Shown here piece by piece: positions 50,259 through 59,671 of a stretch of DNA of 64,000 bases (the stretch's first letter is position 1; the number at the start of each line of letters is the position of its first letter). The notes beneath the pieces were generated by a model. It searched no databases and was not told where the DNA came from. It saw only the letters and a program-made list of their open reading frames with translations. The position numbers and the translations under genes are program-made. The stretch covers positions 54,733-118,732 of the forward strand of contig JBAXSE010000001.1 of assembly GCA_037130845.1 (NCBI GenBank), written 5' to 3'. The DNA comes from 1-14-0-10-37-14 sp037130845 (GTDB lineage Bacteria > Patescibacteriota > Patescibacteriia > Patescibacteriales > Patescibacteriaceae).

Positions 50259-50314
50259 TTAGTTAATTATCGACGTATCGTTACTAAGCGTACTCACGAA
50301 GGGTGATCGAAGAT

Positions 50315-50349
50315 AAAAAACAACCACGCTAGCAGCGAGGTTGTTTTTT
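50315..50349 (+). terminator. Intrinsic terminator after tRNA-Ala
   Basis: An 11-bp stem AAAAAACAACC/GGTTGTTTTTT (50315-50325 with 50339-50349) has an inner CGCT/AGCG pairing (50327-50330 with 50334-50337). Confidence 0.85.
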
Positions 50350-50397
50350 GTTTGGTCTAGGCTGTTTTATTGTAGGCTTTTATGATAAAATAAGTTT

Positions 50398-51239
50398 ATG
50401 CCAGACCAAGAATTAGAAAAATATATTATTGCTGCGCGGGCTGCCGGCCAATCAAAAGAAAAGATCATGGCAGAATTATTGTCAGCCGGGTGGCCGGCTG
50501 AGCAAGTGGCCGCCGCCTTTGTGGCGCCACGGGGAGCCTTGGCTTCCGAGAAATCTTGGCCGTCGTTTTGGACGCTTTGCATGGAAAGTTGGGCTATTTT
50601 TAGAAAACATTATATTTCTTTTGCAGTTGTTTCGGCTATTCCGGCGGTGATATCGTCTACAATGCTTTAATCGGGCCGGATTTTTTGCCTCAAATTCAGG
50701 CCGCGGCTGAAGAATATGATCTGGCCGCCATTTACGCCAGCTTGAGCGTGGTCATGGGCGGGTTCTTGCTGGTTAGCTTGGCGGTAGCGATAATCTTTGT
50801 TCCGTGCCAAGCCGTAATTGTATATTTGGCGAATGATCCTGAGCGGATGACTATTGCGCAGGCCTTAAGATTGACCTTTAAGAATATTATCAAGATCTTT
50901 TGGATCAGCTTGCTTTTTGGAGTCTTGGTCAGCCTGGGCTACCTGATACTTATTCCTGGGATTATTATGACGATAAGTTATAGCTTTGCTATTATGGTCT
51001 TTGTTAATGAAGGAGTCAGCGGTTGGGCTTCGTTGAAAAGAAGCGCCGCTTATGTCAAAGGCCAATGGCAGAAGATTGCCGGTATATATTTTGGCGTCAG
51101 CCTAGTGTTCTTGTTGTTAACGCTGGTACCTTATGTCGGCATGGTCGGCTATGTGTTGATGCCGGCGGCGCTTACTATTTTTACTGATGTGCTTTTCCGC
51201 CACGCCAAGCTGATTAACGGATCGATATTGGGTAAATAA
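50398..51239 (+). pseudogene. Membrane protein gene interrupted by a frameshift
   Basis: The first frame (50398-50670, 90 codons) encodes a small helical domain (YIIAARAAGQSKEKIMAELL) and the start of a membrane region, ending SAIPAVISSTML. The protein clearly continues in another frame, whose open part begins by 50643 (DIVYNALIGPDFLPQ...) and runs to 51239 with four to five more membrane helices. One missing base between about 50641 and 50666 would join them. No slippery heptamer is seen, so this is a deletion or a sequence error rather than programmed shifting. The membrane part resembles GPDP-phosphodiesterase membrane-domain/DUF975-type proteins. Confidence 0.75.
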
Positions 51240-51264
51240 ATTGATAATAAAATATTTTAATATT

Positions 51265-54200
51265 ATGTTAAAACGCGCATTATTTTTTACCGCTGTGGCC
51301 TTGACGGCCGGGTTTATCGGGTTGCGTCCGGCTTTGGCTGCTCAGGCGCCGGTAATTAATTACCCGGCTTCTAATGATAATTACACTGCCGCCAGCCTGG
51401 TGATCCAAGCCACATCCGTGACAGGAGCCTATCGCAGCATCGGCTTGTCTTATGCCGACGGCAAAGTGCCGGACAAAACAGCTCAAACGATCTCGATGGG
51501 ATGCAAGACCGATCCGAGCAATAAATTGCAGCAGTTGTGCGCCGCAACCGTGGACATGACTCGACTGATCGATGGGCACGTATATTATTATCAAGTTTTC
51601 GGTAATATTAACAACGAGCGTACAGTCGGTAATTATATCTCTATCCGCCGCGTACAACTCAAGCCGCAGCCGGTTATTGTTAGCCCGACTGACGGCAAGA
51701 GTTATACGCCCACCCAGCCGCAAATTTATAGAGAAATAGTCGTAGAAGATAAAAGCGGCCAGCCTTATTACGGCATCATGCAGCTCACTGATGAGCAGGG
51801 GAAAGTTTATCGCAAAGACAATTTTAATTTTAGCAAGAATAAAGAAGGTAAATATCTGGGCACTCTTGATTTGAATATGAGACAGCAAACCGGCAATGCT
51901 ATGTTGCCGGCAGGTACATATTATTTGCAGGCTTTTGGTTATGTTAGCGGCTCGGACCGTTCAAAAAACACCAATGGCGCGGCCTCGGCTAAGGTGCGTG
52001 TCAGCTATAGTTTGCAAGTGGCCAAACTAAAGTTTACGATGCCAGTCAACAATGCAACCTTGCCTGCCTGCCGCATCCGCGTGCAGGTAGCCAAGGACGA
52101 AACATACGGTACGATGCCGGCTGTTAAATACACTCGCTTTGACCTTACGCCCAGTGTAGGCGCGGGTGATATAAAGGCCAATAAGCCGAACGCGATGATT
52201 GTCCAGGATGGCGCCAATGCTTATCTTGATTGGGACTTAAGCCTTTTGCCGGCCAAGAGCAGAGTGCAGTTAGGCGCCTCCGGCTATTATCAGCCGGAAG
52301 GAGCGAAGAATCCGATACGGATCGATGCTCCGAGAGTCAGCTTTAGCCTCGCAGCCAAGGACGCGGCAACGACTAACGGCTGCAATCAAGATTTTAACAA
52401 CCAGATATTATATTTTTTACCGACGATGGATAAGTTATGTTTGGGCGGCAGCGGCAAACTGGTCAGCGGACCAGAACCTGAGAAGAATGTTTGGCAGCCG
52501 AATGACAACAGCTGGGGGTGGACTTGCTTTAATCCGTGTTCCGGCGGCGCTGTTACTACGGATAATTGCTCTTCGGTGGCGCCTCAGGCCCAGTTGACAA
52601 CGGTTGATAATAATAACGGCTTGCTGGATTTTTCTCTTAAGGCCAATGTGCCGGCCGCGCGTATTTCGCGGGTTGAGTTATGGGCGGTGCCTGTCGGCCG
52701 CGGCATCAAGGATAGCGGAGCTCGCAAGCTAACCGCTTTCAAAAGCGCCGGAAACGGTTATTACACGGTAACCGGTTATGCAAAATCATCGCTAAAAGAT
52801 GGAGAAAATAATTTTTTGGGCGTAATTTTTACAAATGTTCTGCAGCTGATTAATGGCTTGTATGTACAAGTTTGGAGCAACGCTTCTGCGACGCAACAAT
52901 TACCGGCGTCTGATGGCATTTGCGGAGCCAGCCATGGCAAAAGTATGAATCTAAAGCCAACGTCTGGCCTTTGCGCCGATGAAAGCATGCCGATGGTCTA
53001 TGGCAGCGGGCCTTGGACTTGGACTTGCGCCGGTAAGAATGGCGGTCATAGCATCGACTGCCGCGCTGAGTATGCGGTTAAGGCTGATGCTCAATGCGGG
53101 CCGGCGGTAAAGCAGAATTACAAGGCTGGAGAAGCGCCTTTGAGCGGATTTTGTTTGCCGGACAGCCTGGCCCATTCGGCATTGTCTTTGAATAATGACG
53201 GTCTCTGGACCTGGACTTGTTATGGATTGGGAGACGGACTGAATGCGGTTTGTACGACTAGCGGCATCACTCCGCAGGACGGAGTTTGCGGCGCGGCGCA
53301 CGGGCAATCTTTTTCCACTCAACCGGTCAAAGATCTGTGCGGCGATGGGAGCTTGCCCGCGGTGTCCGGTTCCGGTCCTTGGAATTGGCTATGCGCGGGA
53401 CGCAATGGCGGACAAACGGTTAGCTGCATGGCTCTCAAATGGCAGTCGGACGGCACTAATAAAAAAGACCCAAGTAAATATTTTACCAAACAAGCTTTTG
53501 TGCTCAATGATTCCAGCTGGCAAACAGCGCTGAGTTATCTGCCGGTAGCCGTGTGGACCACTTCGGCTGGAGAAACGATCAAGTATCCGTTGCTTGTTTA
53601 TAAGAACGAAAGCAATCGCATGGATTTGGATGCGCCTATCCACTTTCTGCAGCAATACCAGGCGGGCCACGTGAGTCTCATCGATCATTCCACTAATGAT
53701 GCTCAACGCGTCGGGTCATTCTTAGCGGCGCCTACGCCAATCGGCGCCGGGGTTCTCAGTACCGCTATTGATAGCCAGAAATCAACCGATTTGCTGTCTT
53801 ATTGGATCAGCTTCAACGATGTGGTTTATGTCGAGAATGATTATGAGAAGGCCTTGGTGGCCAGCACTTACGCCTCGTTGATTAATGCGCCTTTGATTAT
53901 CAAGTCAACCGCGCTGGACAATGATGCGAATTTTACCGGCCGTAATATTATCTGTGTCGGTACGGTCAGCCGTGCTTGCTCGGTTAAGTATGCGACGCTG
54001 GACAGTTTGCGCGACCAGTATCTGCTCAAGGCCAAGGAACTGACAGGGCGCAGCGTCAATAAATTAATCTTAACCAATCCGCGCGATTGGGATTATTCCA
54101 TCCGCTCAACCCGTCCGGAAAATCCGGTTTATGGCTTTAAGACCAGCCGCACGGGCGATTATTTAAACAGTTATTTCGGCAAGCAGTCTTTGGCTTCGGC

Positions 54201-55263
54201 CTACCTGGCCGCAGCTAAGCAGGAATTGATTATAACGGCCGCTTCGGATATCGGTTCGACAGGCAACGACAGCTCTGATCCGAACTATTATACCAGCGGC
54301 GCCAAGCGCAGCAATGCCGGCTCCAATTGCGCCGATAGCGGCAACCGTTTCAAGTGCTCTGTGTGGTCCGGCGTAGTAACTTCTTGGGCCAAAAAACTGA
54401 ATCTGGCTTCATCGTCACACCCTAGTATCGCGGGCCAGCGTTTGTTGGACGGCTATCTGACTATCGTCGCTGATCCGCAGGCTATTCCTATGCGTACGCG
54501 CGATCAATCAAGCTCGTTATTCTTTTATCCGGCTGACAAATATATCTTTGCCAATACCGAAGGCAATTACCAGCCGGAATTGGCCTATGGACGCATTGCC
54601 GGTTTCACAATCTCCGATGCTTCGGCCTATGTCAATCTGGCGGTGTTTTACAATAAGATTGCCGCGCGCAATACCTTTGCTCTGTTTAGTTCGCGGGCGA
54701 ATGGCGATAGTGTCGGCAATAACTTCGTAAACAAAGCTTGCACCGCGCTAAAGAGTTCCGGTTACAGCGCTAAGGCCTGCTTTGCCTTGAGCCTTGACCA
54801 GTATGGCGACAAATATAACGGCGGAAATTTTGATCAAAAAATGATTGCCGAGGCGAACCTGTGGCAGAATAACGACCTTAATTATTTCCATGATCATGGC
54901 AACGAAAACTTTGCCGGCATTATGTCGGAATATCTGCCGCCTTTGGCTAATAGCTTTGTCGGCACTATGGCCTGCTCTACCGCTGAGGCCAGCATCAATG
55001 TTAACCAGGCCAGCAATTTTGCTTTGATGGCATTGCGCCAAGGAGCGATCGGTTATATCGGTTCGGTGGATGAAACTTATGAACATGATACCGACAAGCA
55101 GTTTATCTCGACCGCTTATTATAGCAACAAGACGCTTCAGGCGGGTAAAATCTTTGTTAATTATACCCGTTGGCTGCCGGATACTTATTTGGGCGATCCG
55201 ACAATCGCTATAGTCGGTGATCAGCCGGGCGCTCGAGGGGCTAATCAGAGTTTGTATAAATAA
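51265..55263 (+). CDS. Large secreted protein with Cys-rich repeats and a C25 (gingipain)-like peptidase domain
   Basis: A 1,332-residue protein counted from the ATG at 51265 (signal peptide about 1-26, ending LALA). Residues about 30-370 are beta-rich, Ig-like modules. Four Cys-rich segments follow. Three of them (about 550-725) are repeats of roughly 55 residues with the pattern CGxxHG...LC...GSGPWxWxCAGxNGG. The C-terminal ~480 residues contain YFHDHGNENFAG (H1211), FVGTMACST (C1237), GAIGYIGSVDETY and YLGDPTIAIVG, in the order seen in clan CD family C25 cysteine peptidases. It is likely exported and possibly acts on other cells or its own surface; activity is inferred from motif order only. 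Confidence 0.72.
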   Translation: MLKRALFFTAVALTAGFIGLRPALAAQAPVINYPASNDNYTAASLVIQATSVTGAYRSIGLSYADGKVPDKTAQTISMGCKTDPSNKLQQLCAATVDMTRLIDGHVYYYQVFGNINNERTVGNYISIRRVQLKPQPVIVSPTDGKSYTPTQPQIYREIVVEDKSGQPYYGIMQLTDEQGKVYRKDNFNFSKNKEGKYLGTLDLNMRQQTGNAMLPAGTYYLQAFGYVSGSDRSKNTNGAASAKVRVSYSLQVAKLKFTMPVNNATLPACRIRVQVAKDETYGTMPAVKYTRFDLTPSVGAGDIKANKPNAMIVQDGANAYLDWDLSLLPAKSRVQLGASGYYQPEGAKNPIRIDAPRVSFSLAAKDAATTNGCNQDFNNQILYFLPTMDKLCLGGSGKLVSGPEPEKNVWQPNDNSWGWTCFNPCSGGAVTTDNCSSVAPQAQLTTVDNNNGLLDFSLKANVPAARISRVELWAVPVGRGIKDSGARKLTAFKSAGNGYYTVTGYAKSSLKDGENNFLGVIFTNVLQLINGLYVQVWSNASATQQLPASDGICGASHGKSMNLKPTSGLCADESMPMVYGSGPWTWTCAGKNGGHSIDCRAEYAVKADAQCGPAVKQNYKAGEAPLSGFCLPDSLAHSALSLNNDGLWTWTCYGLGDGLNAVCTTSGITPQDGVCGAAHGQSFSTQPVKDLCGDGSLPAVSGSGPWNWLCAGRNGGQTVSCMALKWQSDGTNKKDPSKYFTKQAFVLNDSSWQTALSYLPVAVWTTSAGETIKYPLLVYKNESNRMDLDAPIHFLQQYQAGHVSLIDHSTNDAQRVGSFLAAPTPIGAGVLSTAIDSQKSTDLLSYWISFNDVVYVENDYEKALVASTYASLINAPLIIKSTALDNDANFTGRNIICVGTVSRACSVKYATLDSLRDQYLLKAKELTGRSVNKLILTNPRDWDYSIRSTRPENPVYGFKTSRTGDYLNSYFGKQSLASAYLAAAKQELIITAASDIGSTGNDSSDPNYYTSGAKRSNAGSNCADSGNRFKCSVWSGVVTSWAKKLNLASSSHPSIAGQRLLDGYLTIVADPQAIPMRTRDQSSSLFFYPADKYIFANTEGNYQPELAYGRIAGFTISDASAYVNLAVFYNKIAARNTFALFSSRANGDSVGNNFVNKACTALKSSGYSAKACFALSLDQYGDKYNGGNFDQKMIAEANLWQNNDLNYFHDHGNENFAGIMSEYLPPLANSFVGTMACSTAEASINVNQASNFALMALRQGAIGYIGSVDETYEHDTDKQFISTAYYSNKTLQAGKIFVNYTRWLPDTYLGDPTIAIVGDQPGARGANQSLYK

Positions 55264-55271
55264 GCGCGCAT

Positions 55272-55391
55272 TTACCTCCGGTACTCCCGGAGGTAGATAC
55301 AAAATCAGAAATGCCCCAGTCAATTAACTATAAATTAAATATTGCTCCTTACCCAGGAGATCCCCTGGAGTACAGGGGATAAAATTCTGAT
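55272..55391 (+). other. Intergenic stretch with two hairpins of the CTCCGG/CCGGAG type
   Basis: TACCTCCGG-TACTC-CCGGAGGTA lies near 55272-55294, just after the large secreted protein. ATCCCCT-GGAGTAC-AGGGGAT lies near 55360-55380, 11 bases before the next start codon. Neither is followed by a T-tract. They resemble the hairpin before the helicase gene (43799) and the left end of family B copy 2. Confidence 0.5.
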
Positions 55392-56291
55392 ATGAAAAGA
55401 CTATTTATTTTTGCCTGTATTTTGGCTTTAGCCGCCGCTGTGGCCCAAGCCAAGATTTATACCGTCACCGGACCGACCGCTTCTTATCCTAGCGTGCCGC
55501 CAGTTACAGCGACTGACATGACAAACTTCCTTGAGACTAAGCCATCGGTAGCAGCGCCGACCAAAGATATTGAGATTATAATCAGTTCGGCGGCCGATTC
55601 TCACGGCGGCGATACGATGAGCTTTTCTTATACCTTGACTAATAAAGCTAAGACAGCCAAGTCAATCGCATGGTCGCCTGACATCAGTTGCCCGGGCATG
55701 CCGAAAAGTTTCTTGCCTCTCGAGCAAGCAGTCTTGGACCCTCAACAAAAAATTGTTAAAACTTTTACAGGCGCTGCCTTATCGACAGAGATAGCGAGCC
55801 AGAATTGTTTGGCTTTTGTGCGGCTGGTGCAGCCTTATGTTACTGAAGCTAGCCGCACCATAAAAATCGTGGGACTTAGCAAGCTAAAAATCGGCGTGGA
55901 GCTAGCGGGCAATCAGACTTGCGCTACGCGGCCGGCTGCCTTTTTGGCTAATTCCAGCTGCGTGAATGACAAAAAACATATTTTTACAAAGGATAGCCAA
56001 ATTTTAATCAACCCTACTTCAAATAGCGGCCGGTGGGAGGCCTTGAATTATACGGCCACTTTAGTTAATCCTAATGGCTTGGAAAAACCTATTCCTTTGC
56101 CTTATGTCTTGGCGCCTGATCAAGCGGGAATTTGGACGATAGAAGTGGCGGCCGGCCTAAAGGGCTATACTTCTAATGCCGTTAGCCTCAGCTTTGCGGT
56201 AGTCTACAGTTTGCCGGTTATCCAAGCAGTGACGCTAAGCGGCGTTAATAGCGGACTGACTAATTTTAATGACCAGAACGCAAATTACTAG
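55392..56291 (+). CDS. Secreted protein of unknown function
   Basis: A 299-residue protein with a signal peptide (MKRLFIFACILALAAAVAQA) and two beta-rich modules (about 45-165 and 170-275) that look Ig-like. Cysteines are few and spaced for one or two disulfides. It follows the large secreted protein and may be a surface partner, though the 128-base gap with hairpins makes cotranscription uncertain. No family was recognised. Confidence 0.65.
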   Translation: MKRLFIFACILALAAAVAQAKIYTVTGPTASYPSVPPVTATDMTNFLETKPSVAAPTKDIEIIISSAADSHGGDTMSFSYTLTNKAKTAKSIAWSPDISCPGMPKSFLPLEQAVLDPQQKIVKTFTGAALSTEIASQNCLAFVRLVQPYVTEASRTIKIVGLSKLKIGVELAGNQTCATRPAAFLANSSCVNDKKHIFTKDSQILINPTSNSGRWEALNYTATLVNPNGLEKPIPLPYVLAPDQAGIWTIEVAAGLKGYTSNAVSLSFAVVYSLPVIQAVTLSGVNSGLTNFNDQNANY

Positions 56292-56302
56292 ATTTTAGAA
56301 AT

Positions 56303-56340
56303 ATAAAACAGCCCTTCGATAAAATCGGGGGCTGTTTTAT
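56303..56340. terminator. Bidirectional terminator between 55392 gene and copA
   Basis: A 12-bp stem ATAAAACAGCCC/GGGCTGTTTTAT (56303-56314 with 56329-56340) with an inner CGAT/ATCG. It lies between convergent genes. Confidence 0.8.
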
Positions 56341-56342
56341 AT

Positions 56343-58565
56343 TTATTTTATTTTTTTGGCCGAAAGTCTTAGTGAGTTGGCGACGACCGAGACGCTGGAA
56401 AGGCTCATGGCGGCGCCGGCGAAGACCGGGTTCAAGAGCCAGCCGAAGAAGGGGTAGAAGAGGCCGGCAGCCAGCGGGATGCCGATGATGTTGTAAACAA
56501 AAGCCCAGAATAAGTTCTGCTTGACTGTGCGCATGGTCAGGACGGCCAGACGCTCGGCAGACAAAATTTTGGTCAGGTCGCCTTTGAGCAGGGTAATGTC
56601 GGCGGCTTCCATGGCGATGTCGGTGCCGGTGGCCATAGCCAGGCTGACATCAGCCGCGGCCAAGGCCGGAGCATCGTTGAGGCCGTCGCCGACCATGGCA
56701 ACCACTTTACCGCTAGCTGTCAGTTCGTGGACTTTGGCCGCTTTGTCGGCCGGCATGACTTCGGCGATGACTTGGTCGATGCCGCAGAGCTGGGCGATGG
56801 TATCGGCGGCATGGCGATGGTCGCCGGTGAGCATGATGGTCTTGATACCTTTTTTCTTCAGTTCGGCGATGACGGCTTTGGCTTCCGGCTTGATCGTGTC
56901 GGAGATGCCAATGAGTGCCGCGGCTTGGCCGTTGATTTCTAAGGTAGCTACAGTGCGGCCCTTTAATCTCCAGGCGTCTACTTGGTTACCGTCGTTATCG
57001 TCTGCTTTGCGGACGGTTGCCTTTTGGCCGTTGATATTGGCGCTGATGCCGAAGCCGGCTTGGGCCACAAAGTCGCTGGCTTTGGCTATCTTGATTTTCT
57101 TTTCTTCAGCGTAGTCGATAATCGCTTTGGCCAAGGGATGCTCGGAGCCGCTTTCTACCGCGGCGGCCAGAGCAATAGCCTCGGCAGTGGATAAGCTGTT
57201 ATCAAGGGTAATAACTTCGACCACCTTGGGTTGACCGACGGTCAATGTGCCGGTTTTGTCAAAGACGACGGTATTGATTTTGGCTAGGCGTTCCAGGGCG
57301 GCGGCGGTCTTGATCAGGATGCCATTCTTGGCGCCTTGGCCCACGCCGACGATCATGGCTGTGGGAGTAGCCAGTCCCAGGGCGCAAGGGCAGGCGATGA
57401 CCAGCACCGCTACCAAGGCATTAAGGCCGTAGCTGATAGCCAGGTTCCAGCCGATGGTCTGATAGCCGATCACCATCCAGACGGCCATAGCCAGCACGGC
57501 GATGATCAGGACTATAGGCACGAAGACGGCGGAGATCTGGTCGGCTAGGGCTTCGATGGGAGCCTTGGAATTGGCGGCTTCTTCGGTCAGCTTGACGATC
57601 TGCGCCAGCAAGGATGATTCACCCACGGCTTCGGCGCGGACCTTGATCAGACTCTGGCGGTTGATGGTGCCGCCGAAGACTTTGTCGCCGACCACTTTGT
57701 CCGCCGGCAGGGGTTCGCCCGAAAGCATAGCTTCGTCGATGGAAGAACTGCCTTCAATGATGATGCCGTCTACCGGGATCTTGCCGGCCGGCTTGATGAC
57801 TACGATGTCGCCGATCATCACTTCGTTGGTCGGGATTTCTACGGTCGTGCCGTTACGCTCCACTAGCGCCGTCTTGGCGGCTAGTCCGGCCAGCTTCTCG
57901 ATGGCGCGGGAAGTTTTCTTTTTGGAATTCTTTTCCAGATATTTACCCAGAGTAATGAAGCCGATGACGACGATAGTAGCATCGAAATACAGGTGACGTG
58001 CGCTGAGCAGGGCAGCGATAGCGGGGAATAAGTAGATAAGCGAACTATAGATATAGGCGGTGGCCGTGCCGATACCGACCAGGGTATCCATATTGGCCTT
58101 GTGGTATTGGATAAAGCGCACGACAGCCAGCAGATAGCGTCGTCCGGCGGTAAAGATGACCAGCGTGGCAATAATAAATTGCAGGGCGATCATGTAGGAC
58201 ATGGGCAGCGGGAAATTGGGGAAGGAGGGCCAGAGCTGGGCCGCCGAATCCCAGAGCATGATCAGGAAGATGACAAGGGCCAGGGGAGCGGCCAGTTCGG
58301 CGGCTTTCCTTTCTTCGTCGATTTCCGCTAGTTCCTTTTTGGAAGTTTCTTTTTCGCCCAGATCCAGGGCATAGCCCAGTTTGGCGATAGTTTCGTTGAA
58401 GGTCTTGGGGTTGGACAGGCCGGCGTCATAGTCGATAACCGCTTTTTCCGTAGCATAGTTGACCGAGGCCGATTTGACTCCCGGCAGGGCCTTGATTTCT
58501 TTTTCCACGATGCGGGCGCAGCTGGCGCAGTGCATGCCCACCACCGGATAAGTTGCTTTGGCCAT
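56343..58565 (-). CDS. copA: Copper-translocating P1B-type ATPase CopA
   Basis: CopA exports Cu+ using ATP. The 740-residue protein has one N-terminal HMA domain with the metal-binding GMHCASC (residues 10-16), eight membrane helices, the transmembrane CPC motif (CPCALGLATP, about 393-402), the phosphorylation loop DKTGTLTVGQ (about 431) and the hinge MVGDGLNDAPAL. Conserved N, Y and M/S residues in the last helices fit the Cu+ subclass (IB-1). It is the last gene of the csoR-DUF305-copA operon, 4 bases after the DUF305 gene, so repression by CsoR is expected. Confidence 0.95.
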   Translation of the reverse strand: MAKATYPVVGMHCASCARIVEKEIKALPGVKSASVNYATEKAVIDYDAGLSNPKTFNETIAKLGYALDLGEKETSKKELAEIDEERKAAELAAPLALVIFLIMLWDSAAQLWPSFPNFPLPMSYMIALQFIIATLVIFTAGRRYLLAVVRFIQYHKANMDTLVGIGTATAYIYSSLIYLFPAIAALLSARHLYFDATIVVIGFITLGKYLEKNSKKKTSRAIEKLAGLAAKTALVERNGTTVEIPTNEVMIGDIVVIKPAGKIPVDGIIIEGSSSIDEAMLSGEPLPADKVVGDKVFGGTINRQSLIKVRAEAVGESSLLAQIVKLTEEAANSKAPIEALADQISAVFVPIVLIIAVLAMAVWMVIGYQTIGWNLAISYGLNALVAVLVIACPCALGLATPTAMIVGVGQGAKNGILIKTAAALERLAKINTVVFDKTGTLTVGQPKVVEVITLDNSLSTAEAIALAAAVESGSEHPLAKAIIDYAEEKKIKIAKASDFVAQAGFGISANINGQKATVRKADDNDGNQVDAWRLKGRTVATLEINGQAAALIGISDTIKPEAKAVIAELKKKGIKTIMLTGDHRHAADTIAQLCGIDQVIAEVMPADKAAKVHELTASGKVVAMVGDGLNDAPALAAADVSLAMATGTDIAMEAADITLLKGDLTKILSAERLAVLTMRTVKQNLFWAFVYNIIGIPLAAGLFYPFFGWLLNPVFAGAAMSLSSVSVVANSLRLSAKKIK

Positions 58566-58569
58566 AGGA

Positions 58570-59136
58570 TTATTTGATATTATACCAGTCGAGGCGCATC
58601 TTGCGCAGGTCGATCAGCGAGCCGGTCAGGAATTTCTCCACACCTTCGGCATCGTTGATAATCTCGGGACTGGTGGATTTGGCGCGGGCCTCGCGGGCCA
58701 TCAGTACGCCGGCTTCGTGGTGGGCGATGAGAGCATTCAAGAATCGCAGATCGAAATTAGCATCAGCTGTGCCCAGATTGACTCTGGTGGGGGAGGCCAA
58801 TGGACGGCGGTCGTTGAACTTGTTGAGACGCAAGCCTTGCAAGACGGCGATATTCTTGGGTTCGTCAGCCAGGATAATCGGGGCTAGAGTCTTGAGTTCC
58901 TGATGGCCGGCGTATTTCTGCAGCTGTTCGGCTAGCAGGATGGCGCCTTGATGATGGATGGTCATGGCGCGCAGATAGCGCAGGTCCAAGAGCTTATCCG
59001 GCGCGCCCAGGTCCATGACGGTTTTGTCCGAGGCGACGGCTCGGTATTCGGGGGTTAGATAATAGCCGAAGGCCGTACCGATGATGAAGGCGACGGCCAG
59101 CAAGGAGCCGGCGAGGACGACAGAGATTTGCTTCAT
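58570..59136 (-). CDS. DUF305 (ferritin-like, CopM-type) membrane-anchored protein
   Basis: A 188-residue protein with an N-terminal signal anchor (about 5-26). The DUF305 four-helix domain carries paired histidine motifs MTIHHQGAILLAEQL and LIAHHEAGVLMAREA, and an aspartate-rich first helix. Related CopM-type proteins bind copper outside the cytoplasm. Its position between csoR and copA (5- and 4-base gaps) strongly supports a copper role, as a carrier or buffer. Confidence 0.88.
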   Translation of the reverse strand: MKQISVVLAGSLLAVAFIIGTAFGYYLTPEYRAVASDKTVMDLGAPDKLLDLRYLRAMTIHHQGAILLAEQLQKYAGHQELKTLAPIILADEPKNIAVLQGLRLNKFNDRRPLASPTRVNLGTADANFDLRFLNALIAHHEAGVLMAREARAKSTSPEIINDAEGVEKFLTGSLIDLRKMRLDWYNIK

Positions 59137-59141
59137 ATGAT

Positions 59142-59399
59142 TTAGTTATTTAAATTATAAATTTTCTTGAGCTCGGCCACGGTACTTTCCGGGGCCGCCT
59201 TGAGCCGGACAGCCAGGCAATGGTCCAGATGACCGGTAAGCAGAGTCTTCTTGGCCGTCTTGATCAGGCCGATGGCGGCGTCAGCCTGTTGGATGATTTC
59301 GGGGCAATAGGTGTCAGTCTCGATCATGGAGATGACTTTGTCCAGGATGCCCTTGGCCTGGCGCGCCGACTTGAGAGCTTTGCTTTTATCTGTAGTCAT
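59142..59399 (-). CDS. csoR: CsoR-family copper-sensing repressor
   Basis: An 85-residue helical protein counted from the ATG at 59399 (a GTG three codons upstream is possible). It shows the Cu+ ligand set of CsoR: Cys in TYCPEII, and His and Cys in HLDHC (H-x3-C). The family's R-x-x-K-x-I-L-D-K-V-I-x-M-I helix is present. CsoR binds its operator until Cu+ binding releases it. It is the first gene of the copper operon, and a candidate operator overlaps its promoter (59425-59466). Confidence 0.92.
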   Translation of the reverse strand: MTTDKSKALKSARQAKGILDKVISMIETDTYCPEIIQQADAAIGLIKTAKKTLLTGHLDHCLAVRLKAAPESTVAELKKIYNLNN

Positions 59400-59424
59400 A
59401 GATTGCACTTTAAATAGTTATTAG

Positions 59425-59466
59425 TAACCTACTACCTAGGTTAGAGGTTATGGCAAAATTTGTCAA
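59425..59466 (-). promoter_or_regulatory. Promoter and candidate CsoR operator of the copper operon
   Basis: On the minus strand, TTGACA (59461-59466) is followed after 17 bases by TAACCT (59438-59443) as -10. TAACCT on the plus strand (59425-59430) and AGGTTA (59438-59443) form an inverted repeat centred on ACTACCT, and a second AGGTTA lies at 59445-59450. The repeat covers the -10 box, as expected for a repressor site. Confidence 0.6.
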
Positions 59467-59474
59467 GCCTTGTA

Positions 59475-59663
59475 TTTATCCCGTCCGCCAGCTGGCGGAT
59501 CGTCCGGGATCTTTCCATTTTGTAATTTTTGAATTTTATCCACAGCTGTGTTAAGCTTTAATAAAATATGAGATCCTGGACGGGTGCTCCGGGATAAAAT
59601 CCAATACAACGGGTCCAAGATCCCTGCCTTCGCAGCCTGCCTGCCGGTAGGCAGGGGATAAAA
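59475..59663. repeat. Family B MITE-like repeat, copy 3 (with an extra right end)
   Basis: A unit from TTTATCCCGTCCGCC (a hairpin) through GGGATCTTTCCATTTT to GATCCTGGACGGG...GGGATAAA (59475-59598) is followed by a second right end, GATCCCTGCC...GGGGATAAA (59619-59663). It fills the space between the copper operon promoter and the SdpI-like gene. Confidence 0.8.
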
Positions 59664-59671
59664 ATACAATT

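Noticed and set aside
50398..51239. Programmed -1 frameshifting in the membrane protein gene
   Set aside because: No X-XXY-YYZ slippery heptamer or downstream pseudoknot was seen in the overlap.
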